DNA of 64,000 bases, taken from Candidatus Alistipes avicola. Lineage in GTDB: Bacteria > Bacteroidota > Bacteroidia > Bacteroidales > Rikenellaceae. Made by a program: the position numbers and the translations under genes. The notes under the pieces are model-generated. The model made no database searches. It was not told the DNA's origin and saw only the letters and a list, made by a program, of their open reading frames with translations. Within the stretch, counting starts at the first letter, position 1; each line of letters starts with the position of its first letter. The stretch lies in assembly GCA_019118565.1 (NCBI GenBank), contig DWYR01000009.1, positions 186,001-250,000 on the forward strand. The letters run 5' to 3'. Of this stretch, positions 26,401 through 35,918 are shown piece by piece.

Positions 26401-27699
26401 TTAATCGACAATTTCACCGGTCAAATCACAAGATTCATCCATTTCACCCAACCGCACCCGGCAAATCGTATTGATCCGCTCGCGATCGTATGGGGCTTTG
26501 ACCCGGATGTAGTTGCCCGTATAGCCGAACATCATGCCGCCCCGCATCGTGCTTTCGAAGAGCACCCAGTCGGTCGTTCCCTCGGCCCGACGGCAAAAAT
26601 CGCCGTGCAGGCGACGGCACAGCGTCTCCAACTCCTCCACACGCCGGGTTGCAACCGACGACTGGACCTTGTCCGGGAAGTCGATGGCCGGAGTGCCCGG
26701 ACGCTCCGAATAGGGGAATATATGGAGATAGGCCGGAGCAATCCGCCCCAGGAATGCATAGGTCGTACGGAAATCCTCCTCGGTCTCACCCGGGAATCCC
26801 ACAATCACATCGATGCCGATAAAAGCGTCGGGCATTCGCCTCCGTACCGACTCGATCCGCTCGGCAAACCGGGCTGTCGTATAACGGCGGCGCATCCGGG
26901 CCAGCACGCTGTCCGACCCGCTCTGAAGCGGAATATGGAAGTGATGCTGAAATTTAGGTGACTCGGCACAAAAGTCTATTATTTCGTCTGTTAAAAGATT
27001 TGGTTCTATCGACGATATACGGTATCGCTCGATCCCGTCGACCTCGTTCAGCGCACGTAGCAGGTCGATAAAACGTTCGCTCGTCGTACGGCCGAAATCA
27101 CCCGTATTGACCCCCGTGATAACGATCTCCTTCTGTCCCGAAGCGGCGATCTGGCGCGCCTCATCCACCAAGGCAGCGATCGGCATATTACGGCTTGCTC
27201 CACGGGCATAGTGGATCGTACAGTAGGCACACTTATAGTCGCATCCATCCTGCACCTTCAGGAAGGCACGGGTACGGTCGCCGCTGGAGAAGGCGGCAAA
27301 AAAGCGGGTCAGCTGCTCCACATCGCAGCTCGTGACCTGCGCCTTTCCCTTACCGGCAAGCTCCGTCACGCGACGGAACAACTCGCCCTTGTCATTGTTG
27401 CTCAGCACCAGATCGACCCCCTCGATCGCAGCGATCTCATAGGGTTTTAACTGCGCATAACATCCCGTTACCACGATGATCGTCGAAGGGTTACGCCGGT
27501 GGATCTTGCGAATCAGGTTACGACACTTCTTATCGGCGTGCTCGGTAACCGAACAGCTGTTAATCACCGATATGTCGGCCGGTTCCGTAGTCGACACCCG
27601 CTCAAAACCGCCCTGTTCGAACTCCCGGGCAAGCGTCGAACTCTCCGAAAAGTTGAGTTTACATCCTAACGTGTGGAAATTGACTTTGCGCTTCTGCAT
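26401..27699 (-). CDS. mtaB: tRNA (N6-threonylcarbamoyladenosine 37) methylthiotransferase MtaB
   Basis: Radical-SAM enzyme that makes ms2t6A in tRNAs reading ANN codons. The N-terminal UPF0004 domain carries three cluster cysteines (HTLGCKLN, NSCSVTE, VTGCYAQ), the radical-SAM cluster is CDYKCAYC, followed by ASRNMPIAALVDEAR and ITGVNTGDFG, and a C-terminal TRAM domain (GYTGNYIRVKAPYD). The ORF track extends 80 codons upstream through low-complexity sequence; the ATG at 27699 (MQKRKVNFHTLGCK) gives the normal 432 aa. Transcribed leftward, divergent from znuB. Confidence 0.93.
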   Translation of the reverse strand: MQKRKVNFHTLGCKLNFSESSTLAREFEQGGFERVSTTEPADISVINSCSVTEHADKKCRNLIRKIHRRNPSTIIVVTGCYAQLKPYEIAAIEGVDLVLSNNDKGELFRRVTELAGKGKAQVTSCDVEQLTRFFAAFSSGDRTRAFLKVQDGCDYKCAYCTIHYARGASRNMPIAALVDEARQIAASGQKEIVITGVNTGDFGRTTSERFIDLLRALNEVDGIERYRISSIEPNLLTDEIIDFCAESPKFQHHFHIPLQSGSDSVLARMRRRYTTARFAERIESVRRRMPDAFIGIDVIVGFPGETEEDFRTTYAFLGRIAPAYLHIFPYSERPGTPAIDFPDKVQSSVATRRVEELETLCRRLHGDFCRRAEGTTDWVLFESTMRGGMMFGYTGNYIRVKAPYDRERINTICRVRLGEMDESCDLTGEIVD

Positions 27700-27823
27700 A
27701 CAACGATCCGTTTTCCCGCTCGCTACGTGGCGATTCGGTGCGGCGAATTTATAAAAAGTGGGGCAGATTACGAAATAATCGGGAAGTTTTGCCGTTCCGG
27801 GCCCATAACCGGGCCTCTTTTTC

Positions 27824-27855
27824 TTTGGACGACTCCCGGAAAAAACGTAAATTTG
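27824..27855 (+). promoter_or_regulatory. Full Bacteroidetes promoter of the znuB-lptF-ribBA-fmt run
   Basis: TTTG (27824-27827), 20-base spacer, TAAATTTG (27848-27855): one of the best matches in the window. Predicted transcription start near 27862, leader about 50 bases. Confidence 0.75.
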
Positions 27856-27912
27856 CTGCGCGCCTGAAAAAGCTGATCCGAACAATCGGCACCGGGCCGC
27901 ACCAACAACCTT

Positions 27913-28809
27913 ATGGAGCTTTTCGCCGATATTTTTCAATATAACTACCTCTATTACGCCTTCTGGGCCTGCATCCTGTCGGGCATCACATGCGGCGTGA
28001 TCGGGACCTATGTCGTCTCACGACGTCTGGTCTTCCTCAGCGGAGGCATCACGCACTCCTCGTTCGGAGGTCTGGGCATCGCCTTTTACCTTGGAACAAA
28101 CCCGATCTTCGGAGCCATGATCTTCGCCATTCTTTCGGCCCTGGGCATCGAATGGGCCAACGAAAAGGGGCGTATCCGCGAAGATTCGGCCATCGGCATC
28201 ATCTGGTCCGTGGGAATGGCCATCGGCGTGCTGTTCATGAGCCTTCGGCCGGGATATGCCGGCGACCTGTCCAACTATCTGTTCGGCAGCATCGTCACGG
28301 TAACCCGATCGGACGTGTGGGCGCTGGCCGTACTCACCATTCTGATACTTCTCGGATCGCTGCTGTGGCTGCGCCCGATCATGTACGTCGCCTTCGACCG
28401 CGATTTTGCAAAGAGCCAGGGAATTCCCGTCCGGTTTATCTCCTACGCCATGTCGGCCATGATCGCCATCACGATCGTACTCTCGATCCGCATCATGGGA
28501 ATCGTCCTGCTCATCTCGCTGCTCACCATTCCGGTCGCAATTGTCAACACCGTTTCGAAATCCTACCGTACACTCGCCGTCGGTGCAGCCATCATAGCCG
28601 TAGTGGGGAACCTCACGGGACTCGCCCTGAGCTACAATTACGAAGTTTCACCCGGTGCAGCCATAATATTTACCCTCACCCTTACGCTTATTATAGTAAA
28701 ACTATTAACTTTGCTCGTCAAAAACCGCCGTTCGGACGAGGGTAAGACAAAACGCGTTATCGCGCCGACCGGCCTGCAAAAAACAGAAACCACGACCACC
28801 CGCCGATGA
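27913..28809 (+). CDS. ABC-3 family metal transporter permease (ZnuB/MntB-like)
   Basis: Membrane permease with about eight helices; typical ABC-3 segments are GVIGTYVVSRRLVFLSGGIT, HSSFGGLGIAF and IMGIVLLISLLTIPVA. Such permeases import zinc or manganese with an ATPase and a solute-binding protein, neither of which is adjacent. The charged C-terminal tail (KNRRSDEGKTKR) is long and poorly conserved in appearance. Its stop overlaps the next start as ATGA, so it is coupled to lptF/G. Confidence 0.88.
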   Translation: MELFADIFQYNYLYYAFWACILSGITCGVIGTYVVSRRLVFLSGGITHSSFGGLGIAFYLGTNPIFGAMIFAILSALGIEWANEKGRIREDSAIGIIWSVGMAIGVLFMSLRPGYAGDLSNYLFGSIVTVTRSDVWALAVLTILILLGSLLWLRPIMYVAFDRDFAKSQGIPVRFISYAMSAMIAITIVLSIRIMGIVLLISLLTIPVAIVNTVSKSYRTLAVGAAIIAVVGNLTGLALSYNYEVSPGAAIIFTLTLTLIIVKLLTLLVKNRRSDEGKTKRVIAPTGLQKTETTTTRR

Positions 28810-30302
28810 AAACCATCCATAAACTCATCCTGAAGTCCTATCTGGGGCCCATGATCCTCACGTTCTTCATCGTCATGTTCGTGCTGATGATGAACTTCCT
28901 GTGGCGATACATCGACGAACTGGTGGGGAAAGGTCTCGATGCGGGTATCATTATCGAACTGCTGAGCTACGCAATGGCCAACCTGATCCCGATGGGTCTG
29001 CCGCTGGCAACGCTGCTCGCGGCCATCATGACCATGGGAAACTTGGGCGAGAACTATGAGTTGCTGGCCATGAAATCGGCCGGAATGTCCCTGCCGCAGA
29101 TCATCAAGCCGCTGATCATCGTCGTCGGACTGATCTCGATCGGCAGTTTCTTCATCGTCAACGATCTGGTCCCGGCCGCCAACAAGAAGTTCTACCAGAC
29201 AATGGCCGACATCCGTCAAATGAAACAGACGCTCGAATTCAAGGACGGACTCTTCTTCAACGGCATAGACGACCTCAGTATCCGTGTCGGCCACCAGGAT
29301 CCCGAAACGGGTCTTCTGAACGAAGTACTGATCTACGACAACCGGGGCGAAGGGGGCAATCTGGGTAATATGACGACAACTCTTGCCGACTCCGGCTATA
29401 TCCGCATCTCGGACGACAAGCGTTTCCTGGTCATTACGCTCTACAACGGAGAGAGCTACGAACAGGCCCGCACCCCGAACCAATGGTACAGCCAAAGCAC
29501 CCTGAAACGTAACAAGTTCAAGGCACAGAAAGCCTATATTCCCATATCGGGATTCAAAATGGAGCGCTCGGATGAGAACCAGTTCGGCAACATGAGCCAG
29601 ACACGAAACATCGCCGAGCTGCAAGACGAGATCGACACGCTCGAATTGCAGGTAAATTCGGCTACCAACCGTTCATACGACCCGTTGTTGAAGGGGCGAA
29701 TATTCGCCAAAGACACGCTGGCCATTATGGAGTACCCGGACACACTGACTCCTCGCAATTTACGTCCCGTTGACCTACTGGACTCGCTGCCCCTGCTCGA
29801 CATCCGGCAACAGGAGCGCATCTGGTCGCAAGCAGCTATTCAGGCACGCAACTCGCGATCGGTGCTCACCTTCGACGAGACGCAGGCCAAATGGGCACTG
29901 AGCGAACTCTACCGCAACAAAGTCGAATGGCATCGCAAACTGTCGCTGCCCGTCTCGATCATGATCTTCTTCCTGATCGGAGCTCCGCTCGGGGCCATCA
30001 TCCGCAAAGGAGGTCTGGGTATGCCGATCGTCATATCGATCGGATTCTTCGTCATCTACTACATCATCAGCATCTCCGGCGAAAAGATGGCCAAAGAGGG
30101 TACCTGGGAGGCCGTTTACGGCATGTGGCTTTCGAGCTTCATCCTGACCCCGATCGCCGTCTACCTGACCTACAAGGCAACGAACGACTCCGGCCTGCTC
30201 GATGTCGACTGGTATATCGGCAAATTCAAGAAGATCAAAGAAAAAACAATCTCCTTATTTTCACGTTTTGCATATAAAAACAAAAAAAGAGATAACTCAT
30301 GA
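28806..30302 (+). CDS. LptF/LptG family lipopolysaccharide transport permease
   Basis: YjgP/YjgQ family subunit of the LptB2FG complex that pulls LPS out of the inner membrane. Three N-terminal helices ([38 protein letters not shown]), a large periplasmic jellyroll (about 110-385), and three C-terminal helices ([18 protein letters not shown]). 498 aa is longer than the E. coli proteins (about 360) because of an expanded periplasmic part, usual in Bacteroidetes. ATGA overlaps at both ends show tight translational coupling. F or G cannot be assigned from this alone. Confidence 0.92.
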   Translation: MKTIHKLILKSYLGPMILTFFIVMFVLMMNFLWRYIDELVGKGLDAGIIIELLSYAMANLIPMGLPLATLLAAIMTMGNLGENYELLAMKSAGMSLPQIIKPLIIVVGLISIGSFFIVNDLVPAANKKFYQTMADIRQMKQTLEFKDGLFFNGIDDLSIRVGHQDPETGLLNEVLIYDNRGEGGNLGNMTTTLADSGYIRISDDKRFLVITLYNGESYEQARTPNQWYSQSTLKRNKFKAQKAYIPISGFKMERSDENQFGNMSQTRNIAELQDEIDTLELQVNSATNRSYDPLLKGRIFAKDTLAIMEYPDTLTPRNLRPVDLLDSLPLLDIRQQERIWSQAAIQARNSRSVLTFDETQAKWALSELYRNKVEWHRKLSLPVSIMIFFLIGAPLGAIIRKGGLGMPIVISIGFFVIYYIISISGEKMAKEGTWEAVYGMWLSSFILTPIAVYLTYKATNDSGLLDVDWYIGKFKKIKEKTISLFSRFAYKNKKRDNS

Positions 30303-31522
30303 CAACCGAAAAAGTACTGAATACGATCGAAGAAGCCATCGAAGATTTCCGCAACGGTAAAATCGTCATCGTGGTCGATGACGAGGACCGCGAAAACGAA
30401 GGCGACTTCATCATTGCAGCAGAAAAAGTAACACCCGAAGTAGTCAACTTCATGCTCAAAAACGGACGCGGCGTACTGTGCGCCCCCCTTTCGGAGGAGC
30501 GTTGCGCCCAGCTCGAACTGAACATGATGGAGGCAAACAACACCTCGCTGCTCGGCACTCCCTTCACCGTAACGGTGGACTTGCTGGGAGAGGGGTGCAC
30601 CACGGGTGTTTCGATCCATGACCGGGCCGCTACGCTGCGGGCTCTGGCCGACCCCAATACCAAACCTTCCGATCTGGGCCGTCCGGGACACATCAACCCG
30701 CTCCGTGCCCGTCAGAAAGGCGTTCTGCGTCGTCCGGGGCATACCGAAGCTGCCGTCGATCTGGCCCGTCTGGCCGGATTGCAACCTGCCGGAGCCCTGA
30801 TCGAGATCATGAACGACGACGGCACGATGGCCCGTCTGCCGGACCTGCTGAAAATCGCCAAGAAATACGACCTGAAAATCATCTCGATCGCCGATCTAAT
30901 CGCTTACCGTCTGCGCAACGAGTCGATCGTTGAGCGGGGCCAAACAGCCGAAATGCCGACCCAGTGGGGTAACTTCAAGATCACGGTCTTCCGCCAGAAA
31001 AGCAACGGGCTGGAGCATATGGTTCTGACCAAGGGCGAATGGAAAGAGGACGAGCCGGTCCTGGTACGCGTCCACTCATCGTGCGCCACGGGCGACATTC
31101 TGGGCTCATGCCGTTGTGACTGCGGAGCACAGCTGCACGAGGCGATGCGCATGATCGAGCAGGAGGAAAAAGGAGCCATCGTTTACCTCAGCCAGGAGGG
31201 ACGCGGCATCGGCCTGTTCAACAAGATCGCAGCCTACAAACTGCAGGACGAAGGACTCGATACGGTCGATGCCAACGTACGGTTGGGATTCGGTGTCGAT
31301 GAGCGCGACTACGGCGTAGGTGCAAGCATCATTCGCGAAATGGGCATCAAACACATGCGCCTGATGACCAACAATCCGCTCAAAAGGGTAGGACTGGAGG
31401 GCTATGGCCTGAAGATCGACGAGATCGTTCCGATCGTCATTGCCCCGAACAAATACAACGAGCGCTATCTGGCTACCAAACAGGAGCGTATGCACCACAA
31501 GCTCAACCTTTGCAAGCACTAA
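30299..31522 (+). CDS. ribBA: Bifunctional 3,4-dihydroxy-2-butanone-4-phosphate synthase / GTP cyclohydrolase II
   Basis: Supplies both starting branches of riboflavin synthesis. The N-terminal RibB half (about 1-205) has [24 protein letters not shown] and [11 protein letters not shown], all intact. The C-terminal RibA half (about 210-400) has the zinc-binding cysteines in [19 protein letters not shown] and the RGIGLFNKI segment. Start overlaps the lptF/G stop as ATGA. fmt follows after 4 bases. Confidence 0.97.
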   Translation: MTTEKVLNTIEEAIEDFRNGKIVIVVDDEDRENEGDFIIAAEKVTPEVVNFMLKNGRGVLCAPLSEERCAQLELNMMEANNTSLLGTPFTVTVDLLGEGCTTGVSIHDRAATLRALADPNTKPSDLGRPGHINPLRARQKGVLRRPGHTEAAVDLARLAGLQPAGALIEIMNDDGTMARLPDLLKIAKKYDLKIISIADLIAYRLRNESIVERGQTAEMPTQWGNFKITVFRQKSNGLEHMVLTKGEWKEDEPVLVRVHSSCATGDILGSCRCDCGAQLHEAMRMIEQEEKGAIVYLSQEGRGIGLFNKIAAYKLQDEGLDTVDANVRLGFGVDERDYGVGASIIREMGIKHMRLMTNNPLKRVGLEGYGLKIDEIVPIVIAPNKYNERYLATKQERMHHKLNLCKH

Positions 31523-31526
31523 TCCG

Positions 31527-32507
31527 ATGAATGGTTCACAGGAGAAGATAGATGCCAGGAAATTACGCATCGTCTTCATGGGGACACCCGAATTCGCCGT
31601 GCCTTCGCTCCGGGCGTTGGTCGAGCAGGGCTACCAAGTGGTTGCCGTCGTCACAACGCCGGACAAACCGGCCGGACGCGGACAGAAGATGCACGAAAGC
31701 GATGTCAAGGTTGCAGCTAAAGAGTTGGGGCTTCCCATTCTGCAACCCGAGAAGTTGCGGGATCCCGAATTCGTTGCTGCGATGCAGGAGTTGCGTCCCG
31801 ATTTGGGCATCGTGATTGCATTCCGAATGCTGCCCGAAATCATCTGGGATATGCCTCGCTTCGGGACATTCAACCTGCACGCCTCGCTGCTGCCCCAATA
31901 CCGCGGGGCAGCCCCGATCAACTGGGCCATCATCAACGGTGAGAGCCGCACCGGCGTTACGACATTCCTGTTGAATCACGAAATCGATAAAGGAGCCATT
32001 TTAGGGCAGATCGAAGTGCCGATCCTTCCCGAAGACAATGTGGGGACGCTCTACGATCGGCTGATGACCCTCGGATCAGGGTTAGTAGTCGAAACAGTGG
32101 AGCGAATCGCATCGGGAGAGGTTGTTGGATTGCCACAACCCCAAGAGGAGAATTTCAAACCGGCACCTAAAATCTTCAAACAGGATTGCCGGATCGACTG
32201 GCAGTGGGATGGAGAACGGATTGTCAATTTTATCCGCGGACTTTCGCCCTATCCGGCAGCATGGACCTCCTTTATGCGCGGCGGGCAAGAGATCAACACG
32301 GCAAAAATCTTCGAAGCGACTTTCATTAAGGGAGCAAACGAAGAGAATTGCGGTGTAATCAATACGGACAATCGGAAATACCTGCGGATTCGATGTGCTG
32401 ACGGTTGGATTGATGTACGGTCTCTCCAATTGTCAGGCAAGAAACGCATGGGAATACAGGAGCTGCTGCTCGGATTCCGAGATGGAAATTCCTTGACCTG
32501 TTTATAA
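31527..32507 (+). CDS. fmt: Methionyl-tRNA formyltransferase
   Basis: Formylates Met-tRNAfMet for translation initiation. N-terminal formyltransferase fold with VFMGTPEFAVPSLRAL, HASLLPQYRGAAPINWAI (catalytic His and the folate-binding loop) and the GRGQKMHES loop; C-terminal OB domain (about 210-320). The ORF track begins at a TTG inside ribBA; the ATG at 31527 gives 326 aa and lies 4 bases after the ribBA stop. Last intact gene of the znuB operon; the broken OMP gene begins 22 bases later. Confidence 0.96.
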   Translation: MNGSQEKIDARKLRIVFMGTPEFAVPSLRALVEQGYQVVAVVTTPDKPAGRGQKMHESDVKVAAKELGLPILQPEKLRDPEFVAAMQELRPDLGIVIAFRMLPEIIWDMPRFGTFNLHASLLPQYRGAAPINWAIINGESRTGVTTFLLNHEIDKGAILGQIEVPILPEDNVGTLYDRLMTLGSGLVVETVERIASGEVVGLPQPQEENFKPAPKIFKQDCRIDWQWDGERIVNFIRGLSPYPAAWTSFMRGGQEINTAKIFEATFIKGANEENCGVINTDNRKYLRIRCADGWIDVRSLQLSGKKRMGIQELLLGFRDGNSLTCL

Positions 32508-32529
32508 CCTTAACCCATCAAAAAAAAAC

Positions 32530-33289
32530 ATGAAACGAACCCCTATTTCTTTTTGTCGCAGGACTCTTCGTTCCAACGGTTTACGCTCAGAACAGCCTCA
32601 TCACAGAAGGTTTAGGGAGCCTATTTGTTCCCCAAGAACAAACGACAAAATTATATTGTGAGCGTAGTTCAACTACTGCAAGTTACACTATTCCTGCAGA
32701 GGAAACTCTTTCCATATCGGGAATTGAAGGTACATCCGAAATTCTCGAACCTCAAGAGAGCATATCAACAGACTCTCAGAAAGGAATCAACAGACCAAAT
32801 GTCAGAATCAGTCGATACAGATCTTATTATCAAGGCGAGTTGGCCTTTGCTTACGGCCTTGCAGTAGGAACGGGTTCTGACATATACTCTCGACTCGTCT
32901 TCGAAACTGTACATGGAGCTCGTATTAGCCCCTATGCATTTATTGGCGCAGGGCTTGCTATCAATCACTTCTACAAGGATCAAGTTATTTTCGAAGAATA
33001 TTGGGTAACACAAAAAGACAACAGAGGGACCTTGCTTCCCTTATTTGTAAATATAAAAGGATATCTTCCTGTCTCCAGGAAAGTAGCTTTTTACCTCTCT
33101 GGCGATATGGGTGCTGCATTAGATCTAAGCAACTCCTTCGATGAAAAGACAAAGTTATATGTTGCAGCTGGTCCCGGCGTCACGTTTGGTCGTCAAAACG
33201 GAGGAACTCTCGGAGATTTCAGTATCCGCTTTCAACATATTGGAGATGGACTCGATGCCATCTTGTTCCGCATCGGTGTGAATTTTTAG
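32530..33289 (+). pseudogene. Outer-membrane-type exported protein, copy 1, frameshifted in signal peptide
   Basis: From ATG 32530 the frame reads MKRTPISFCRRTLRS and hits a stop after 43 codons. The other frame is open from 32534 to 33289 and reads LFLFVAGLFVPTVYAQNSLI, a good signal peptide, then about 230 residues. Removing one C from the CCCC at 32539-32542 restores MKRTLFLFVAGLFVPTVYAQ exactly; one T fewer in TTTTT would also rejoin the frames. The mature part is beta-rich and ends IRFQHIGDGLDAILFRIGVNF, with the terminal Phe typical of outer-membrane barrels. The ORF track shows only the 3' part (TTG 32840). Paralogue of the next gene. Could be a true pseudogene, a phase-variable gene or a sequencing error. 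Confidence 0.75.
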
Positions 33290-33312
33290 GAATTGAATAT
33301 ACAACACAATAT

Positions 33313-33345
33313 TAAGGGAGAGATGCAAGTGGTATCTCTCCCTTA
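33313..33345 (+). terminator. Inverted repeat after OMP copy 1
   Basis: TAAGGGAGAGAT / ATCTCTCCCTTA, 12-bp perfect stem with 9-base loop, 24 bases after the stop; only a weak T-tail (TTAATTCT). Probably a terminator or RNA-stabilising hairpin. Confidence 0.5.
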
Positions 33346-33530
33346 ATTCTCTATGGGGCTTATCATTTAAACTTTATTAGGTAAAGTCAAAAAAAATATT
33401 CCTATATTGTATAACGAAACCTCAAAAACAAGTATGCCTATGAAATAATCCATTACATCCCTTCACAAGAATTCTCCCTCTTCAGAGTATTCTGAGCATA
33501 TTTTATGTTCCAACCTAAAAACAGTTTAAC

Positions 33531-34294
33531 ATGAAACGAATCATATTCCTTCTTGTTTCCGTCTTTATCGGACAAAGTCTTTGTGCCCAAGATATTTATT
33601 ATTAAAGAAAGACGCAAAGGAGATTCAGGCAAAAGTATTGAAAGTAAACGATTCCGAGATGGAATACAAACGTTGGGATAATCCAGACGGCCCCGTTTAT
33701 ACACTCCCTGCAGAAGAGGTTTTCACGATCACCTATCAGAATGGGACAAAAGATCTAATCTCTAAATTCGATGACCAACCTTCTTCAAAAAACAGCAAAT
33801 ATGCGGATGCTTTCGGTCGTCATCCCCGCTATCAGGGCGAAATAGCCTTTGCCTACGGATTGCCCTTAAGTGAAGGAACCGCAGATCTCTTCCCTCGAAT
33901 CGCGTTTGAGACCGTACACGGTGTCCGGATTTGTCCCTACGCATTCGTCGGAGCCGGCTTCGGCATCAACTATTTCTATCAGGAACTTTATGCGTCAGAT
34001 GGTTGGCGCATTTATGAACTTAACAGCGGAGGCACCATTCTTCCTATTTTCGTAAACGCCAAAGCATACCTTCCCACCGGTCGCAAATCAGCTCTTTATC
34101 TCTCCTGGGATCTCGGTGCAGCCATGGGTATTGGCGGATATTTCTCCTCCGGTACAGAGTTCTATACCTCAATCGGCCCCGGCATCTCGTTCGGCCGCCA
34201 AAATAAAGGCGTTCGAGGTGATTTTAGTATTCGCTTCCAGCATATAGGAACAGGACTCAACGCTCTCTTGTTCCGTATCGGACTTGGTTTCTAA
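33531..34294 (+). pseudogene. Outer-membrane-type exported protein, copy 2, frameshifted just after signal peptide
   Basis: ATG 33531 starts a clean signal peptide, MKRIIFLLVSVFIGQSLCAQ, but the frame ends DIYY-stop. The remaining protein continues in another frame (LLLKKDAKEIQAKVLKVND ... ), open to 34294. One base missing in the run GATATTTATTATTAAAG explains it. The mature N-terminus resembles the Bacteroidetes pattern in which a KG-type strand domain (KVNDSEMEYKRWDN) precedes a barrel. The C-terminal 150 residues align closely with copy 1: GEIAFAYGL, FETVHGVRI, SFGRQN, FSIRFQHIGTGLNALLFRIG. The ORF track starts at TTG 33581, which lacks the signal. Confidence 0.75.
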
Positions 34295-34316
34295 GGAGCG
34301 GATCATTCCATACACA

Positions 34317-34350
34317 GGAGGGGGAAACGGTTGTTTCCCCCTCTTTTTTT
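34317..34350 (+). terminator. Strong intrinsic terminator after OMP copy 2
   Basis: GAGGGGGAAAC-GGTT-GTTTCCCCCTC followed by TTTTTTT, 23 bases after the stop. Confidence 0.9.
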
Positions 34351-34522
34351 ACATCCGCCTGCCATTCTCCAATCTGTCCGACAACAGTTTTCAATAATCT
34401 TCTTTCGGTCCAGTCTCTGGGGAAAGTACCTGTCGCCAGCCTCCGGAATAAAGCAGACCGCAGGAGAAGCGGTTGTCATCTGCTGCTACTGTTCAACAGC
34501 AGGCCTCACCAACTGATTCCAA

Positions 34523-34565
34523 TAAAAAAGATCCGAATCTGTAAAGACTCGGATCTCAAAAAATT
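34523..34565 (-). terminator. Terminator of the vor/kor operon
   Basis: Stem GATCCGA / TCGGATC with a 12-base loop and a T-run on the minus strand, 17 bases after the gamma-subunit stop. An A/T-run on the other side could serve plus-strand transcripts too. Confidence 0.75.
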
Positions 34566-34581
34566 CGTTCGATGCGATCGT

Positions 34582-35127
34582 CTACCGAACCTGGTGGATA
34601 ATTTCACCACCGTGCTGGATAGCCTTCTCGTTCTCAGGCAACATCTTCCAGGCACGCTCAGGCAGCGACTTCTTCAGACCTACCATTACGTTCTCCATCT
34701 GTACGACGGGGCGAACCTTCAGGTAGCCACCCAGAATCATCGTGTTGAACAGTTTAGCCTGTCCCAGACGGGCGCACTCTGCCGTAGCATCGATCGTATA
34801 GATGCTGATATCGGTACGAGTAGGATGGTGCGTAATACCGTTCGTATCGTAGATCAATACGCCACCCGGACGTACCATCGACTCGAACTTATCCATCGAC
34901 TGCTGGTTCAATACGATTGCCGTATCATACTCGTGAGCGATAGGAGACGAAATACGTTTATCCGACAGGATAACCGTTACGTTCGCCGTACCACCACGCA
35001 TCTCAGGACCATAAGAGGGCATCCAAGTTACCTCCAAATCCTGCATTACGCCCGAGTAAGCCAAAATCTTACCCATCGAGAGGACGCCTTGTCCACCGAA
35101 ACCTGCAATAATTAAAGTCTCTTTCAT
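34582..35127 (-). CDS. 2-oxoacid:ferredoxin oxidoreductase, gamma subunit
   Basis: Gamma-domain protein of the pyruvate/2-ketoacid:ferredoxin oxidoreductase group. Diagnostic: IIAGFGGQGVLSMGKILA at the N-terminus and SYGPEMRGGTANVTVILSD. 181 aa is normal for a separate gamma chain. It follows the beta subunit by 13 bases and is last in the operon. The complex decarboxylates a 2-oxoacid to acyl-CoA and reduces ferredoxin, or runs in reverse. Confidence 0.93.
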   Translation of the reverse strand: MKETLIIAGFGGQGVLSMGKILAYSGVMQDLEVTWMPSYGPEMRGGTANVTVILSDKRISSPIAHEYDTAIVLNQQSMDKFESMVRPGGVLIYDTNGITHHPTRTDISIYTIDATAECARLGQAKLFNTMILGGYLKVRPVVQMENVMVGLKKSLPERAWKMLPENEKAIQHGGEIIHQVR

Positions 35128-35140
35128 ATCTCTTGTCCTC

Positions 35141-35911
35141 TTACTTCTTGGTTAAATCCTTGATATCACCCAGCGGGTAGAAGGGCAGCATGTTCTCTGC
35201 CAGCCACTTGTTAGCAGCAACCGGCGAAAGTTTCCAACCGCTGTTGCAAGTTGCAACAACCTCTACCATCGAGAATCCGTTACCGGCCATCGAGTTCTCA
35301 AAAGCCTTGCGGATTGCGCTCTTACACTTGCGTACGTTAGCAGGCGTGTGAACGCTCTGACGCGTGATGAACGATACACCATCCAGGTGAGCCATCATCT
35401 CGGCGATCTTGTAGGGATAGCCGTTCAGGTGGGGATCACGACCGTAAGGAGTCGTAGCGGTCTTCATACCCAGCAGGGTAGTCGGAGCCATCTGACCACC
35501 GGTCATACCATAGATAGCGTTGTTTACATAAATGACAGCTACGTTCTCGCCACGAGCAGCCGCGTGAATCGTCTCAGCGGTACCGATAGCGGACATATCA
35601 CCATCACCCTGATAGGTAATCACCAATTTACCAGGGTTCAAACGTTTTGCTGCCGTAGCTACGGCCAGGGCACGTCCGTGTGCAGCCTGAATCCAGTCTA
35701 CGTCGATATAATTGTATGCAAATACGGAGCAGCCTACGGGCGATACGGCAATCGTCTTGGATGCCATGCCCATCTCTTCGATGACCTCGGCAACCAGCTT
35801 GTGGATCGTACCGTGGCTACAGCCCGGACAATAGTGCATTACATTATCCTTGATGAGCTTCGGCTTACTGAATACCAGGTTCTCCGGTTTGATTTCTACT
35901 ACTTCTGCCAT
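35141..35911 (-). CDS. 2-oxoacid:ferredoxin oxidoreductase, beta (thiamine-diphosphate) subunit
   Basis: ThDP-binding chain: MHYCPGCSHGTIHKLVAE carries the conserved CPGCGH-type motif (here CPGCSH), and TYQGDGDMSAIGTAETIHAA is the ThDP/Mg motif GDGD...; NNAIYGMTGGQMAPTT follows. 256 aa is full length. Starts 7 bases after the alpha subunit. Substrate preference (2-oxoglutarate versus branched-chain 2-oxoacids) is not decided by these motifs. Confidence 0.94.
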   Translation of the reverse strand: MAEVVEIKPENLVFSKPKLIKDNVMHYCPGCSHGTIHKLVAEVIEEMGMASKTIAVSPVGCSVFAYNYIDVDWIQAAHGRALAVATAAKRLNPGKLVITYQGDGDMSAIGTAETIHAAARGENVAVIYVNNAIYGMTGGQMAPTTLLGMKTATTPYGRDPHLNGYPYKIAEMMAHLDGVSFITRQSVHTPANVRKCKSAIRKAFENSMAGNGFSMVEVVATCNSGWKLSPVAANKWLAENMLPFYPLGDIKDLTKK

Positions 35912-35918
35912 AGCTTTA

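Noticed and set aside
25531-26961. 476-aa plus-strand ORF across the sensor and mtaB genes
   Set aside because: Runs antisense through two real genes and the gap between them; His/Arg-rich shadow-type composition.
32530-33620. Programmed ribosomal frameshifting in the two OMP genes
   Set aside because: No classic slippery heptamer with downstream structure at either break, and the two breaks need opposite shifts (remove a base in copy 1, add one in copy 2). Mutation or slippage of the DNA is simpler.
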